A stretch of DNA of 64,000 nt from CAVPMN01 sp963706425 (GCA_963706425.1 CAVPMN010000020.1:1302001-1366000); one strand, 5' to 3'. Shown: positions 26,683 through 36,204, counted from the first letter of the stretch. Numbers and translations are program-made. Notes: a model not told the origin generated them from the sequence alone.

Positions 26683-28214
26683 AGGTGCCGCTCACCATCC
26701 GAGATCACCTCGAGCGGGCCCGACTCGTCTACGGCGACCGCATCGGCATCGTCGACGAACCAGACCAACCCGCCCCCACGCTCGGATCGCTCACCTACTC
26801 GCGGATCTCGCAGTTGGCCGACGCCCAGGCCGCCCGCCTCGACCAGCTCGGCGTGGGCTTCGGTGAGCGAGTGGCGATCGTGTCCCAGAACGCGGCGCGC
26901 CTGTTCGTGGGGTTCTACGGCACGAGCGCACACGGTCGGGTCTACGTCCCCATCAACTTCCGGCTCCAAGCCGACGAGATCCGCTACATCGTCGAGCACT
27001 CCGGTGCGTCGGTGTTGCTGATCGACCCGGAGCTCGCCGAGCACCTCGACGACGTCGACGCGCCACACCGCTTCATCCTCGGCGCCGACGACCACGACCT
27101 CTACCTCGATGACGTCGACCCTGAGCCATGGGTGCCCGACGAAGACGCCACCGCCACCATCAACTACACGAGCGGCACCACGGCGAGGCCCAAGGGCGTG
27201 CAGATGACCCATCGCATGCTCTGGACCAACGCCACCACCTTCGGCTGGCACGTCGGCATCAGCGATCGCGACGTCTACCTGCACACGCTGCCGATGTTCC
27301 ACTGCAACGGATGGGGCATGCCCTACGCCACCACCGCCATGGGTGTCACGCAGGTGGTGTTGCGCAAGGTCGACGGCCACGAGATCCTCCGTCGCGTCGC
27401 CGACCACGGAGTGACCCTGCTCTGCGGCGCGCCGGCGGTCGTGGCGGCCGTGCTCGACGCGGCGGCCGAGTGGGATGGTCCCGTACCCGGCGCAGGCACC
27501 ACCCGCATGGTGGTGGCCGGTGCGCCGCCGCCCACCCGCACCATCGAACGGGTCGAGTCCGAGCTCGGTTGGGAGTTCATCCAGATCTACGGGCTCACCG
27601 AGACGTCGCCGCTGCTCACGATCAACCGCACCCGGGCCGAGTGGGACGATCTCGATGCGGGCCAGCGGGCGCAGCGACTCTCCCGCGCCGGTGCACCGGC
27701 CCTCGGCGTGCGGCTGGCCATCAGCGACGAGGGGGAGACGCTGGCGCAGTCGAACCACGTGCTCCTCGGCTACTGGCAGCAGCCCGACGCCACGGCCGAC
27801 GCGCTGAGCGACGGTTGGTTCCACACCGGCGACGGTGGGTTCATCGACGACGACAGCTACCTCACCATCACCGACCGCAAGAAAGACGTGATCATCTCGG
27901 GCGGCGAGAACGTTTCGTCGATCGAGGTGGAGGACCGGCTCTTCTCGCACCCTGCGGTCGCCGAGGTGGCGGTCATCGGCGTGCCCGACGAGAAATGGGG
28001 CGAGACGGTGAAGGCCCTCGTCGTGCTGAGCACCGACGCCGACGCGGTCACCGAGTCCGACCTCATCGAGTTCTGCCGAGAGCACCTGGCGCACTACAAG
28101 TGCCCGACGTCGATCGAGTTCCGCGACGAGCTGGCTCGCACGGCCACCGGCAAGCTCCAGAAGTACAAGCTGCGTGCCCCCTTCTGGGAGGGCTACGAGC
28201 GCCAGATCAACTGA
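26679..28214 (+). CDS. AMP-dependent acyl-CoA synthetase
   Basis: A 511-residue intact ligase. Motifs are YTSGTTARPKGVQMTH (ATP/phosphate loop, about residue 166), MFHCNGWGMPYATTAMG, IQIYGLTETSPLL (adenylate motif), DGWFHTGDGGFIDDD, TDRKKDVIISGGENVSSIEV (hinge), and the catalytic Lys in ATGKLQKYKLR near the C-terminus. The HCNGWGMP pattern is common in medium-chain or aryl-acid ligases. The gene begins within the dcd stop codon (ATGA), so it is translationally coupled to a nucleotide enzyme, an odd pairing functionally. It converges on the monooxygenase gene with an 8-bp overlap. Confidence 0.93.
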   Translation: MKVPLTIRDHLERARLVYGDRIGIVDEPDQPAPTLGSLTYSRISQLADAQAARLDQLGVGFGERVAIVSQNAARLFVGFYGTSAHGRVYVPINFRLQADEIRYIVEHSGASVLLIDPELAEHLDDVDAPHRFILGADDHDLYLDDVDPEPWVPDEDATATINYTSGTTARPKGVQMTHRMLWTNATTFGWHVGISDRDVYLHTLPMFHCNGWGMPYATTAMGVTQVVLRKVDGHEILRRVADHGVTLLCGAPAVVAAVLDAAAEWDGPVPGAGTTRMVVAGAPPPTRTIERVESELGWEFIQIYGLTETSPLLTINRTRAEWDDLDAGQRAQRLSRAGAPALGVRLAISDEGETLAQSNHVLLGYWQQPDATADALSDGWFHTGDGGFIDDDSYLTITDRKKDVIISGGENVSSIEVEDRLFSHPAVAEVAVIGVPDEKWGETVKALVVLSTDADAVTESDLIEFCREHLAHYKCPTSIEFRDELARTATGKLQKYKLRAPFWEGYERQIN

Positions 28215-30150
28215 GCACGAAGTCGTCGAGGTCGGGCTGGCGCGTCCAGCTCCAGTAGTCGACCAATCGCCAGGGCGACAGGATGTAGATGCGCCCGTCC
28301 TCGTTGCGATACCAGCTGTGCTTGATCGACGGGTGCGACCACACCATCTGATCGAGCTCGGCCTGCATCCGCTCGTTGTAGTCGTCGTGCACGTCGCGGC
28401 GACACTCGATCGTGGTGTGGTCACCGGTGAGCAGCGCGGTCAGGCAGCCCATCACGTAACGAACCTGGCACTCGGAGTGGAAGATCAAGCTGCCACCGTG
28501 GGCCAGGTTGGTGCCAGGCCCGTAGAGGCAGAACAGATTCGGGAAGTTGGGCACGGTGATGCCGAGATACGCCGTGGGCTCGTCGCCCCACTGCTCGGAC
28601 AGCACGACGCCGTCGCGACCCACGATCTCCATCGGCCACAGGTAACGATTGGCATGGAAGCCGGTGGCGTAGACGATGACGTCGACGTCGTGACGTCGGC
28701 CGGTGACATCGACCAGGCCAGCTTCGTCGATGGATGCGATGGGGTCGGTGACCAGCTCGACGTTGTCGCGGGTGAGCGCGGTGAGCCAGCTCCCGTTGTC
28801 CTGCAACGTGCGCTTGCCGAGGCACACGTAGTCGGGCACCACCTTGGCCAGCAGCTCGGTGTCGTCGCCGACCTGCTCGGCCATGTACTGGGTGAACACC
28901 TCGCGGGCCGCGTCGTTCACCTCGCTGACCGCGCGCTCGGGATGGGGCCAGTCGGGGTCGACGCGCATGGCCGGCAGACCCCCGTCGCAGGCGGGCCAGA
29001 ACAGCAGGAATCGGTACCAGCGGCCGTAGAACGGGAGGTGCTTCAGCGCCCAGCGGACCCCGTCGCCCACCTTGTCGTGATAGTGCGGGTTGGGGAACAT
29101 CCACTGCGCCGACCGCTGGAAGACCGTGAGGTGCTCGACCTCCGGGGCGATCGTGGGCACGATCTGGAACGCGCTGGCCCCGGTGCCGACCACGGCGATC
29201 CGCTTCCCGGTGAGGTCGGCGTCGTCGCGCCACTGGGCCGAGTGCATCGCCAGGCCGGCGAAGGTGTCGCGCCCGGGGATGTCGGGCAGCTTGGGCCGGT
29301 TGAGCTGGCCGACCGCGCTGATGACCGCGTCGGCGGCGACCATGTCGACCGAGCCATCTCGACCCCGCACACCCACCGACCACCGACCGGTGCCCTCGTC
29401 GAACGTGGCCGTGGTGACCTCGGCGCCGAAGCGGATGCGGTCGGTCACCTCGAACGTCCGCATGCACGTCTCGAAGTAGGCCTGCAGCTCGGTGTGTTGG
29501 GCGAAGAACTCGGTCCATTCGTCGTTGGGGGCGAAGGAGTAGCAGTAGAAGTGGTTGCCCACATCGACCCGACAGCCCGGATAGCGGTTCTCGTACCACG
29601 TGCCCCCAGGACCGTCGTTCTTCTCGATGACGGTGAAGGGGATGCCGGCCTCGTGGAGCCGGATGGCGGCGAGCAGCCCGGACATGCCGCACCCGATGAC
29701 GACCACGTGGAAGTCCTGCTTGGCCTCCTCTGCGATTCGCTCGCCCCAGCCCAGATCGCGTTGGTCGACACCGTCGAGCTCGAGCTCCTCGAGGATGAGC
29801 GGCACGTACTCGGAAGGGACGTCGCCGGCCACGAGGAACCGCATCATCGCGAGCACGGTGTCGGCGTCGGGCGCCGGCGGCAGCACACAGCCTCCGTCGC
29901 GGTATGCCTTGATCACCTCGAGGGCCTGTGCTCTCACCGCCGCTTGATCCTCGGGGGACATGAACCCCTGCACCTCGTTGAGATAGATGCCGAGGGGTCG
30001 CAGCGGACCATCGAGGATCGACGGGTCGCCGGTCATGTGCACCATCGACATCATCAGCGTCGGCACGCTGAGGTCCTCGAGCGCGGCGGCGATGGTGTCG
30101 TCGTCGTCGGTGATCGGCTCGCCGGCAAACCTGCTGCGCTCGGTCAACAT
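28207..30150 (-). CDS. Flavin-containing (Baeyer-Villiger-type) monooxygenase
   Basis: A 647-residue enzyme. After an N-terminal extension of about 145 residues there is the FAD-binding loop VVVIGCGMSGLLAAI (about 149), then GGTWYENRYPGCRVDV. The Baeyer-Villiger fingerprint is FAGLAMHSAQW, and the NADPH loop is AVVGTGASAFQIVP. Late motifs are VIVYATGFHANRYLWP and LYGPGTNLAHGGS. Such enzymes insert oxygen next to ketones, including cyclic ketones and steroids. The extension has no recognisable domain but is frequent in actinobacterial members. ATG 30150 follows a GAGGGGGAG ribosome-binding site and lies 10 bp after the SDR stop, so the two genes form an operon. Confidence 0.92.
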   Translation of the reverse strand: MLTERSRFAGEPITDDDDTIAAALEDLSVPTLMMSMVHMTGDPSILDGPLRPLGIYLNEVQGFMSPEDQAAVRAQALEVIKAYRDGGCVLPPAPDADTVLAMMRFLVAGDVPSEYVPLILEELELDGVDQRDLGWGERIAEEAKQDFHVVVIGCGMSGLLAAIRLHEAGIPFTVIEKNDGPGGTWYENRYPGCRVDVGNHFYCYSFAPNDEWTEFFAQHTELQAYFETCMRTFEVTDRIRFGAEVTTATFDEGTGRWSVGVRGRDGSVDMVAADAVISAVGQLNRPKLPDIPGRDTFAGLAMHSAQWRDDADLTGKRIAVVGTGASAFQIVPTIAPEVEHLTVFQRSAQWMFPNPHYHDKVGDGVRWALKHLPFYGRWYRFLLFWPACDGGLPAMRVDPDWPHPERAVSEVNDAAREVFTQYMAEQVGDDTELLAKVVPDYVCLGKRTLQDNGSWLTALTRDNVELVTDPIASIDEAGLVDVTGRRHDVDVIVYATGFHANRYLWPMEIVGRDGVVLSEQWGDEPTAYLGITVPNFPNLFCLYGPGTNLAHGGSLIFHSECQVRYVMGCLTALLTGDHTTIECRRDVHDDYNERMQAELDQMVWSHPSIKHSWYRNEDGRIYILSPWRLVDYWSWTRQPDLDDFVLS

Positions 30151-30160
30151 CTCCCCCTCG

Positions 30161-30934
30161 TCAGATCCGGTCGGGCCGGATGAGTGCCTCGGTGCCGCCG
30201 TCGACATAGATCACCTGGCCGTGCACGAACGCGGCCGCAGCGTCGAGCAGGAACCGCACGACGGCCGCGATCTCGACGGGTGGTGCGCTGGCCTTGATGC
30301 CCACCGGAAGCGTGTCGATGCCGGCGGCGATGATCGGATCGGCGAGCAGGCCGTCGAGCATGGGCGTCTCCATGCGCCCCGGGGCCACCCCGTTGAGGCG
30401 CACGCCTGCGCTGGCCCATTCGGCGGCGCGGGCGCGCACCCCGAGGGCGACGGCGCGCTTGGCGGACGCGTAGGCGATCGCCGACCGGAAGTCGGTGCCG
30501 TCGGCGGCCGCGGCTCTCGCCTCGTTCTCGTCGCCCGCGAGCAACACCTCGACGAGCGACCCGTCGAACGAGCCGTCCACTGCGCCGATGCTCGAGATGG
30601 CCACCGCGGCCGGAGCCTGGCCTCGAGCCAACGCGGGGAGCAGCCCGTCGAGCACCGCCATCGCGCCGAACCAGTTGACGCTCACCACCACACCCGGATC
30701 GGGGTGGATGGGCGAGACGGCCGCGCAAGACACCACGCCGTCGAGCTTGCCGGACGACAGGCGCTGGCACTCGGCGATCGCATGGGCCCGCCCGTCTGGG
30801 GTGCCCAGATCGGCGACCACCGACGCGTCATGCCGGTCGACGTCGATGACGTCATGGCCCGCGTCGCGCAGCCCGGCGGCCAGCGCCGCACCCAACCCGG
30901 AGGCGGAGCCGGTGATCACGATGGCGTTCGTCAC
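30161..30934 (-). CDS. Short-chain dehydrogenase/reductase
   Basis: A 257-residue SDR from GTG 30934. The cofactor loop is VITGSASGLGAALA (TGxxxGxG). The nearby DVDRHDAS fits NAD(H) preference (acidic residue after strand 2). The catalytic YxxxK is AYASAKRAV, preceded by SSIGAVDG for the catalytic Ser. The C-terminus FVHGQVIYVDGGTEALIRP is typical. It resembles 3-alpha-hydroxysteroid or cyclic-alcohol dehydrogenases. Located directly upstream of the monooxygenase, it could oxidise an alcohol to the ketone that the monooxygenase then attacks. Confidence 0.92.
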   Translation of the reverse strand: MTNAIVITGSASGLGAALAAGLRDAGHDVIDVDRHDASVVADLGTPDGRAHAIAECQRLSSGKLDGVVSCAAVSPIHPDPGVVVSVNWFGAMAVLDGLLPALARGQAPAAVAISSIGAVDGSFDGSLVEVLLAGDENEARAAAADGTDFRSAIAYASAKRAVALGVRARAAEWASAGVRLNGVAPGRMETPMLDGLLADPIIAAGIDTLPVGIKASAPPVEIAAVVRFLLDAAAAFVHGQVIYVDGGTEALIRPDRI

Positions 30935-31069
30935 GATCCCGAGAGGATGCGCCACGGCCGGCCTCGACTGCCAGTCGGCACGCCGATGGGGCCAATCGGC
31001 TCTGGTCCGACGGCCCACCCCGTCCGTACGCTGCCGTTCCCTGTCCACCAGTCGACCACGGGAGCGAAG

Positions 31070-31957
31070 GTGGCCACATCCCCACGTCTGGAAGGCAGCA
31101 TTCCGCTACCCGACGGCCGCCGCATCGGATTCGCCGAGTACGGCTCACCCGAAGGGCGACCGGTGCTCTGGTTCCATGGCACGCCCGGAGCCCGCCGACA
31201 GATCCCCGAGGCGGCCAGACTCGCCGCCGTCGAGCGAGAGGTGCGGCTCATCGCCCTCGAGCGACCGGGAGTCGGTGCGTCGAGCCCTCATCTGTTCGGT
31301 TGCGTGCTCGACTGGACCGACGACGTCGACGTGTGCGCCGAACGCCTCGGAGTCGATCGTTTCGGCGTCGTGGGCCTTTCCGGTGGTGGGCCGTACGCGC
31401 TCGCCTGCGCGTTCCGCTGGCCTGACCGGGTCACGACTGCGGCAGTGCTCGGAGGGGTTGCGCCGACGCGTGGTGACGACGCGATCGACGGCGGCCTCGT
31501 CGATCTGGCGGCGCGCACTGCGCCGCTGCTCGGAGCGTTGCGTGTGCCGATCTCGCACGGCCTATGGGCCACTGTGCGCATCGTGCAGCCGCTGGCGTCG
31601 CCGCTGTTCGACCTCTACGTGCGCCTCTCGCCAGAAGGAGACCGACAGGTCTTCCGCTCTCCAGGCATGAAAGCCATGTTCATCGATGATCTGCTCGGCG
31701 GGAGCCGCCGGTGGTTCGGTGCACCGATGTGCGACCTCGTGCTCTTCGGACGGCACTGGGGCTTCAATCTGGTGGAGGTGAAGGTGCCCGTGCACTTCTG
31801 GCACGGCGACGCCGACCCGATCGTGCCGCTCCGCCACGGTCGCCATCTGGCGGCGACCGTCCCCGACGCAGAGATCCGGGTGCGACGCGGTGAGAGCCAT
31901 CTCGGTGGCCTGGGTGCGGCGCACGAAATCCTCGAAGTCGTCGTCTCTCACCCTTGA
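31070..31957 (+). CDS. Alpha/beta-hydrolase
   Basis: A 295-residue hydrolase from GTG 31070 (ribosome-binding site GGGAGCG). The oxyanion region is LWFHGTPGARRQ, then ERPGVGASSP. The nucleophile elbow is VVGLSGGGPYALA (Ser near residue 106). The acid is in HFWHGDADPIVPLRHG, and the late His is in GESHLGG. It is full length for the epoxide-hydrolase/esterase-like group. Beside a Baeyer-Villiger enzyme and an SDR, an esterase/lactonase role on the oxidised product is plausible but not shown. It converges on the sulfatase with a 6-bp gap. Confidence 0.9.
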   Translation: MATSPRLEGSIPLPDGRRIGFAEYGSPEGRPVLWFHGTPGARRQIPEAARLAAVEREVRLIALERPGVGASSPHLFGCVLDWTDDVDVCAERLGVDRFGVVGLSGGGPYALACAFRWPDRVTTAAVLGGVAPTRGDDAIDGGLVDLAARTAPLLGALRVPISHGLWATVRIVQPLASPLFDLYVRLSPEGDRQVFRSPGMKAMFIDDLLGGSRRWFGAPMCDLVLFGRHWGFNLVEVKVPVHFWHGDADPIVPLRHGRHLAATVPDAEIRVRRGESHLGGLGAAHEILEVVVSHP

Positions 31958-31963
31958 GGTCGA

Positions 31964-33496
31964 TCAGCTCATCGCGGCGATGGGCTGCTTCGGCGGATAC
32001 TTGCCGAACGTGATGAGGTGGTCGCGCAGGCCGCTGGTGAAGCTGTCGATGTAGGCCAGCTTGCGGATCATGTAGCTGCGGCTCTCCTTCGGGTCGAGGT
32101 AGAGGTTGTAGAGCCGGCCGTGGCTGTACTTCTGGGTGACACCGGTGAAGCCTCCGAGGTTCAGGCAGTCGCGGTCGTCGTCGGACGTCGACGCCACCAT
32201 GAACTTCCACTCGCCCACCCGCAGCGCGGAGAACACGTTGGTGAGCCAGTAGTAGAGGTACTTGCGATTCGACTCGCCGTCGGGGTCGAGCAGGAAGGAC
32301 GTCTGGTCGACGCCGTCGATGTAACGGTCCTCCGGGATGGTGTCGGCCGCGCCGGCCAGGTTGAGGATGGTGTTGAAGAGGTCCATCTGCGAGAACAGCC
32401 CGTCGGATGCCCGGTCGGCGGCGATCATGCCGGGCCAGGTGAGGATGCCGGGGACACGCTGGCCGCCCTCCCATGTCGAGCCCTTCGCGCTGCGGAACGG
32501 CGAGTAGGCGGCGTCGGGCCAGGTCTCCATCTCGGGCCCGTTGTCGGACGAGATGAAGATCAGCGTGTCGTCCATCTGGCCGGTGGCCTCGAGCTCGGCG
32601 ACGAGCCGGCCGACGATGTCGTCGAGCTCGATGATGGTGTCCTTGTAGGGGTGCTTCGCGGGTGACGATCCGAGGAAGCGCTCGTGGGGGTAGTTGTCGA
32701 AGTGCGCCCCCCTCGTGCAGTGATAGAGGAACCAAGGCTGGCGATCATCGGGCGCCGGCTCGGCCATCCGGCGGATGAACTCGAGCGAGTAGTCGGCCCA
32801 CTTGTCGTCGAGCTGCGACAGCACCGGGATGGTCACCTCCTCGACGTCCTCGGTGTCGCCTCCCCGGGTGGCGTGCACGAAGCACTTGTTGAAGGGCAGG
32901 TTCTCGACCCACTTCGTGCGCTCTTCGCTGTAGACGATCTCGGGGAAGAAGTTGGGATCGCGCCACTCGGTGTACATGTCGGACACGGAGAGGAAGCCGT
33001 AGAAGTCGTCGAACCCGACGTGCTGGGGTTGGGACTCGACGTTCTCGCCCATGTGCCACTTGCCGACGGCCTGGGTGACGTAGCCCGCCGCAGAGAGCAG
33101 TTCCGGCATGGTGACCTCGCCCGACAACCCACCGGGCTGGCCGTACATCGGCGGCCGCAGCAGGCCGTGGCGCATCGGGAGCCGGCCGGTCATCAACGAC
33201 GCCCGCGACGGCGTGCACGACGGTTCGGAGTAGCAGGACGTGAGCAGCAGGCCTCGTCGGGCGAGGCGATCGATGTTCGGTGTCGGCGCACCGACCGCCA
33301 CCCCGCCGCCGTAGCAGCCGAAGTCGCCCCAGCCGACGTCGTCGAACAGGATCAGCAGCACGTTCGGGCGCTTGCCGCCCGACCGGTAGGACTCGAGGGC
33401 GGCGGTGGCACGCGACTCCTGGTCGGGGAGCACGAACCGCGGCTCGAGGCTGTCGCGCACCTTCGTGGTCTCGGCCACCACCGGATCGTGTGCCAT
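31964..33496 (-). CDS. Sulfatase (arylsulfatase family)
   Basis: A 510-residue enzyme from ATG 33496. The metal site is VLLILFDDVGWGDFGCYGGG (about residue 45). The modification site SCTPSRASLMTG contains CxPSR, whose Cys must be oxidised to formylglycine. Further motifs are GKWHMG, FISSDNGPEM and PFRSAKGSTWEGGQRVP. No secretion signal is visible, so it is probably cytoplasmic. The formylglycine-generating enzyme is not in the window. A second, longer sulfatase is at 52064. The substrate may be an alkyl or aryl sulfate ester. Confidence 0.93.
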   Translation of the reverse strand: MAHDPVVAETTKVRDSLEPRFVLPDQESRATAALESYRSGGKRPNVLLILFDDVGWGDFGCYGGGVAVGAPTPNIDRLARRGLLLTSCYSEPSCTPSRASLMTGRLPMRHGLLRPPMYGQPGGLSGEVTMPELLSAAGYVTQAVGKWHMGENVESQPQHVGFDDFYGFLSVSDMYTEWRDPNFFPEIVYSEERTKWVENLPFNKCFVHATRGGDTEDVEEVTIPVLSQLDDKWADYSLEFIRRMAEPAPDDRQPWFLYHCTRGAHFDNYPHERFLGSSPAKHPYKDTIIELDDIVGRLVAELEATGQMDDTLIFISSDNGPEMETWPDAAYSPFRSAKGSTWEGGQRVPGILTWPGMIAADRASDGLFSQMDLFNTILNLAGAADTIPEDRYIDGVDQTSFLLDPDGESNRKYLYYWLTNVFSALRVGEWKFMVASTSDDDRDCLNLGGFTGVTQKYSHGRLYNLYLDPKESRSYMIRKLAYIDSFTSGLRDHLITFGKYPPKQPIAAMS

Positions 33497-33632
33497 CACG
33501 TTCTCCCCTCGTCGACGTGGCAGCGAAGCTAGCGCCGTCGATCGCGCGCCGTCTCCGGTCGTAGGACCGCAGCGGTGGGTGGCACACCGCCGCCATAGAG
33601 TGGCCGGCACGCCAGCCGTTACAGGAGCCCCG

Positions 33633-34286
33633 ATGACCGACTTCGACCTCGACACCGTCGACCGCCTGCTCAGCACCACCCGTTCGGTCCGCAAGCGGCT
33701 CGACTTCGACCGGCCGGTGCCTCGCGAGGTCGTGCTCGACTGCCTGCGGCTGGCCGTGCAGGCGCCGACAGGGAGCAACTCCCAGGGCTGGCGCTGGCTG
33801 GTGGTGACCGACCCGGACAAGAAGGCCGAGCTGGCCGACATGTACCGCAAGAGCGGGAAGGCCTATCTCCAGGCCGCCAAGGATGCCGGCACCGGCGACG
33901 ACCAGTCCGACCGGGTGATCGACTCGGCGCTGTTCCTCTCCGAGAACCTCGAGCGAGCGCCGGTGATGCTGATCCCGTGCATCATCGGTCGGGTCGACGA
34001 TGCCGCACCGGTCTTCGCCGCTTCGTTCTACGGCTCGATCCTGCCCGCGGTGTGGAGCTTCCAACTCGCCTTGCGCAGCCGCGGGTTGGGCAGCACCTAC
34101 ACCACGCTGCACCTGGGCATGGAACGCCAGGCCGCGGAGCTGCTCGGCGTTCCCGACCACGTCACCCAGGCCGGCCTGCTGCCGGTGGCCTACACCAAGG
34201 GCACCGACTTCGCGCCGGCCAAACGGCCCCCCGTCGAGGACATCACCTACTGGGACACCTGGAAGGCGACCACCCCCGCTGTCTGA
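33633..34286 (+). CDS. Nitroreductase-family FMN protein
   Basis: A 217-residue protein from ATG 33633 with a CAGGAG ribosome-binding site. The N-terminal FMN-binding signature is TTRSVRKRLDFDRPVPREVV, followed by AVQAPTGSNSQGWRWLVV. The central SILPAVWSFQLALRSRGLGS and the C-terminal GLLPVAYTKG are typical of the group. These enzymes use NAD(P)H to reduce nitro groups, quinones or enones. It is divergent from the sulfatase gene (136-bp gap). Confidence 0.92.
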   Translation: MTDFDLDTVDRLLSTTRSVRKRLDFDRPVPREVVLDCLRLAVQAPTGSNSQGWRWLVVTDPDKKAELADMYRKSGKAYLQAAKDAGTGDDQSDRVIDSALFLSENLERAPVMLIPCIIGRVDDAAPVFAASFYGSILPAVWSFQLALRSRGLGSTYTTLHLGMERQAAELLGVPDHVTQAGLLPVAYTKGTDFAPAKRPPVEDITYWDTWKATTPAV

Positions 34287-34367
34287 CCCCCACGCCGCAG
34301 TATCCTCGCCGAATCGGAGTTCGCTTCCCCGGCTCCCACATCAGTCCGATCACGATGGAGCGGGGAC

Positions 34368-34740
34368 ATGTCGAAAGAGCGACGTAGGCACAACCTCTAC
34401 GAAGAGGCCAAGCAGGTGTTCAGCCAAGAATCAGCGGACGAGTTCATGAGCTACTTCCCGCCCGTGGGCTGGGCCGACGTGGCCACCAAGGCCGACCTCG
34501 GCATCATCCGCAACGAGATGGACGCCCTGCGCGCCGAGCTGCGAGGCGAGATGGCCGAGCTGCGAGGCGAGATGGCCGAGTTCCGAGGCGAGATCCGCGG
34601 CGAGATGAAGTCGATGCGAGCGGACAACCGCGCCGACCTCGCCGCCGCGGTCGACAAGATGCGGGTGTGGACGACGGGCACCATGATCGCCCTGTCGGGC
34701 GTGTTCGCGGCGATCGCGTTCGGAGCGGCGCGCCTACCGG
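34368..34740 (+). CDS. Coiled-coil protein with a C-terminal membrane helix, 3' end lost
   Basis: Starts MSKERRRHNLYEEAKQVF. Residues 45-85 form a coiled coil with heptads built on ELRGEMA. Residues 103-120 form a single helix (TTGTMIALSGVFAAIAFGAA). Such short proteins with a coiled coil and C-terminal anchor (DUF1640-like) are common, with unknown function. After the membrane helix the frame runs into sequence antisense to the response regulator and does not stop for 260 codons. I place a junction at about 34735 and regard everything beyond as not part of this gene. The true C-terminus was probably only a few residues longer. Confidence 0.65.
34537..34599 (+). repeat. 21-bp in-gene tandem repeat encoding heptads
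   Basis: Two identical 21-bp units (34537-34557 and 34558-34578), each encoding ELRGEMA, are followed by a degenerate third (EFRGEIR). They form the core of the coiled coil. Copy number could vary by slippage without breaking the frame. Confidence 0.75.
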
Positions 34741-34957
34741 CGCGACCCAGGATGCGGCGGGTGGCCTCGATGCCGTCCATCTCGGGCATGCGCACGTCCA
34801 TCAGCACCACGTCGGGCCGCTCCCGCTCGACCAGAGCCACCGCCTCGGCTCCGTCGGCGGCCTCGCCCACCACCTCGATGTCGTCGGCCGAGCGGAGCAG
34901 CACGGTGAACCCGCTGCGCACGAGGGCCTGGTCGTCGACGACCGCGACACGGATCAT
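34735..34957 (-). pseudogene. Truncated NarL-type response regulator (receiver domain fragment)
   Basis: Starts at ATG 34957: MIRVAVVDDQALVRSGFTVL, with the acidic pair DD and the phospho-acceptor Asp in DVVLMDVRMPEMDGIEATRR. After residue 72 (ILGRAG) homology stops. The remaining receiver (conserved Thr and Lys) and the LuxR-type DNA-binding domain are absent, and the frame continues into antisense of the coiled-coil gene. About 400 bp are missing. Its ATG overlaps the histidine kinase stop (ATGA), the normal arrangement for a DesK/NarL-type pair. It cannot regulate DNA as it stands. Confidence 0.75.
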
Positions 34958-36204
34958 CGGTCGGCACCCACGGCGGCATAGGGCAGCTCGGCGTCTCACC
35001 CGGAAACCACCGCCCGGTCGCGGGCCCGACCTCGAGCACGCCGCCGTAGACCGCCACCCGCTCGCGCATGCCGACCAGCCCGTGGCCGCCGCCGTCGGAC
35101 CGGGCGTTCACCCCTCGACCGTCGTCGCAGACCTCGATGCTCAGCGTGTCGCCGTCGTCGCTCACCCGCACGTCTGCCGAGCTGGGGCCAGCGTGCTTGA
35201 GCACGTTGGTGAGCGCCTCCTGCACGATGCGGTAGCCGGTGAGCTCGACGCCGGGAGGAAGGTCGCCGACCGGTCCGTCGACGGTGACGTCGACCGGGAC
35301 GCCGGCGTCGGTCACCTCACGGGCGAGCTGATCGAGATCGCCGAGGCCCGGCGCGGGCGTGTACGCCGCACCTGCGCCATCGTCGCGGAGCACGCCGAGC
35401 AGGCGCCGCAGCTCGGTGAGGGTGGCGCGGCTGGTCGTCGAGATGTTCTCGAGCGCTTTCTTCGCCTCGGCCGGCGTCGCTGTCGGCGACGTGCATCCCG
35501 ACGCCGGCCTGGACGGCGATGACGCTCATCGAGTGAGCGACCACGTCGTGCAGCTCCTGCGCGATCCGCAGGCGCTCGTCGGCGATGGCCCGCGCCCGCT
35601 CCTCTTCCTGCTCTCGCTCGAGGATCGCCGCCCGCTCCTCGGCCTCGGCCAGACGCAGCCGTCGGGTCTGCACGGTCCACCCGAACAGGAGCGCCACGCT
35701 GAAGAAGGCCACATTGGCGGCGAACCCGGCCAGACCCAGTTCGTCGGACGTCGGAGATGAGGAGGATCGACGAGTGCCGACCAGCATCTCGACGAACCCG
35801 ATCAGCGATGCGCCGGCGGAATCGACGCAGGCACCGACGCGTGTACATGCCGATGAGCACGATCGACGGCAGCCCACCTTCGAAGAAGCCCAGCGTCGAT
35901 GTAGACCACGATGGCGAGCCGTCGAGACAGCGTGAAGACCGACAGCGGGAACCGCCGGCGGAAGTAGTAGGGCACCGTGATGGCGAGGATCAGCAGATAG
36001 GCCACGCCAGTCGGGTGACGTCGTACGACGTCGGCCCGGTCGGCTTGTGGCGAACGCTCCCACGAAGCCGAAGATCACGAAGAACGTGCCGAGGGCCGCG
36101 TCGAGCACCCAGGGCGAGAGGCCCTTCCCCCAAGCCCAGAGTCGCTGCAACCGTCTCCACGAACTCCACGCCGCAACGGTAGGTCCGCACCTCGGGAGGC
36201 GCAT
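34954..36204 (-). pseudogene. NarL-partner sensor histidine kinase, multiple frameshifts
   Basis: Fragments in three frames reconstruct a DesK-like kinase. They include an N-terminal helix (SPWVLDAALGTFFVIFGFVGA), more helices (AYLLILAITVPYYFRRRFPL) and a coiled linker (RRLRLAEAEERAAILERE). The phospho-acceptor H-box is RIAQELHDVVAHSMSVIAV, then KALENISTTSRATLTELRRL. The HATPase part is YRIVQEALTNVLKHAGPSSA, IEVCDDGRGVN and GHGLVGMRERVAVYGG. Frame changes occur near 36020, 35900, 35840, 35490, 35020 and 34998. The H-box and ATP-binding residues are intact within the pieces. The indel density is far above the rest of the window. It probably controlled the divergent ABC exporter. Confidence 0.75.

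Noticed and set aside
28174..30183. 669-codon plus-strand open frame.
   Set aside because: It is the antisense shadow of the intact Baeyer-Villiger-type monooxygenase.
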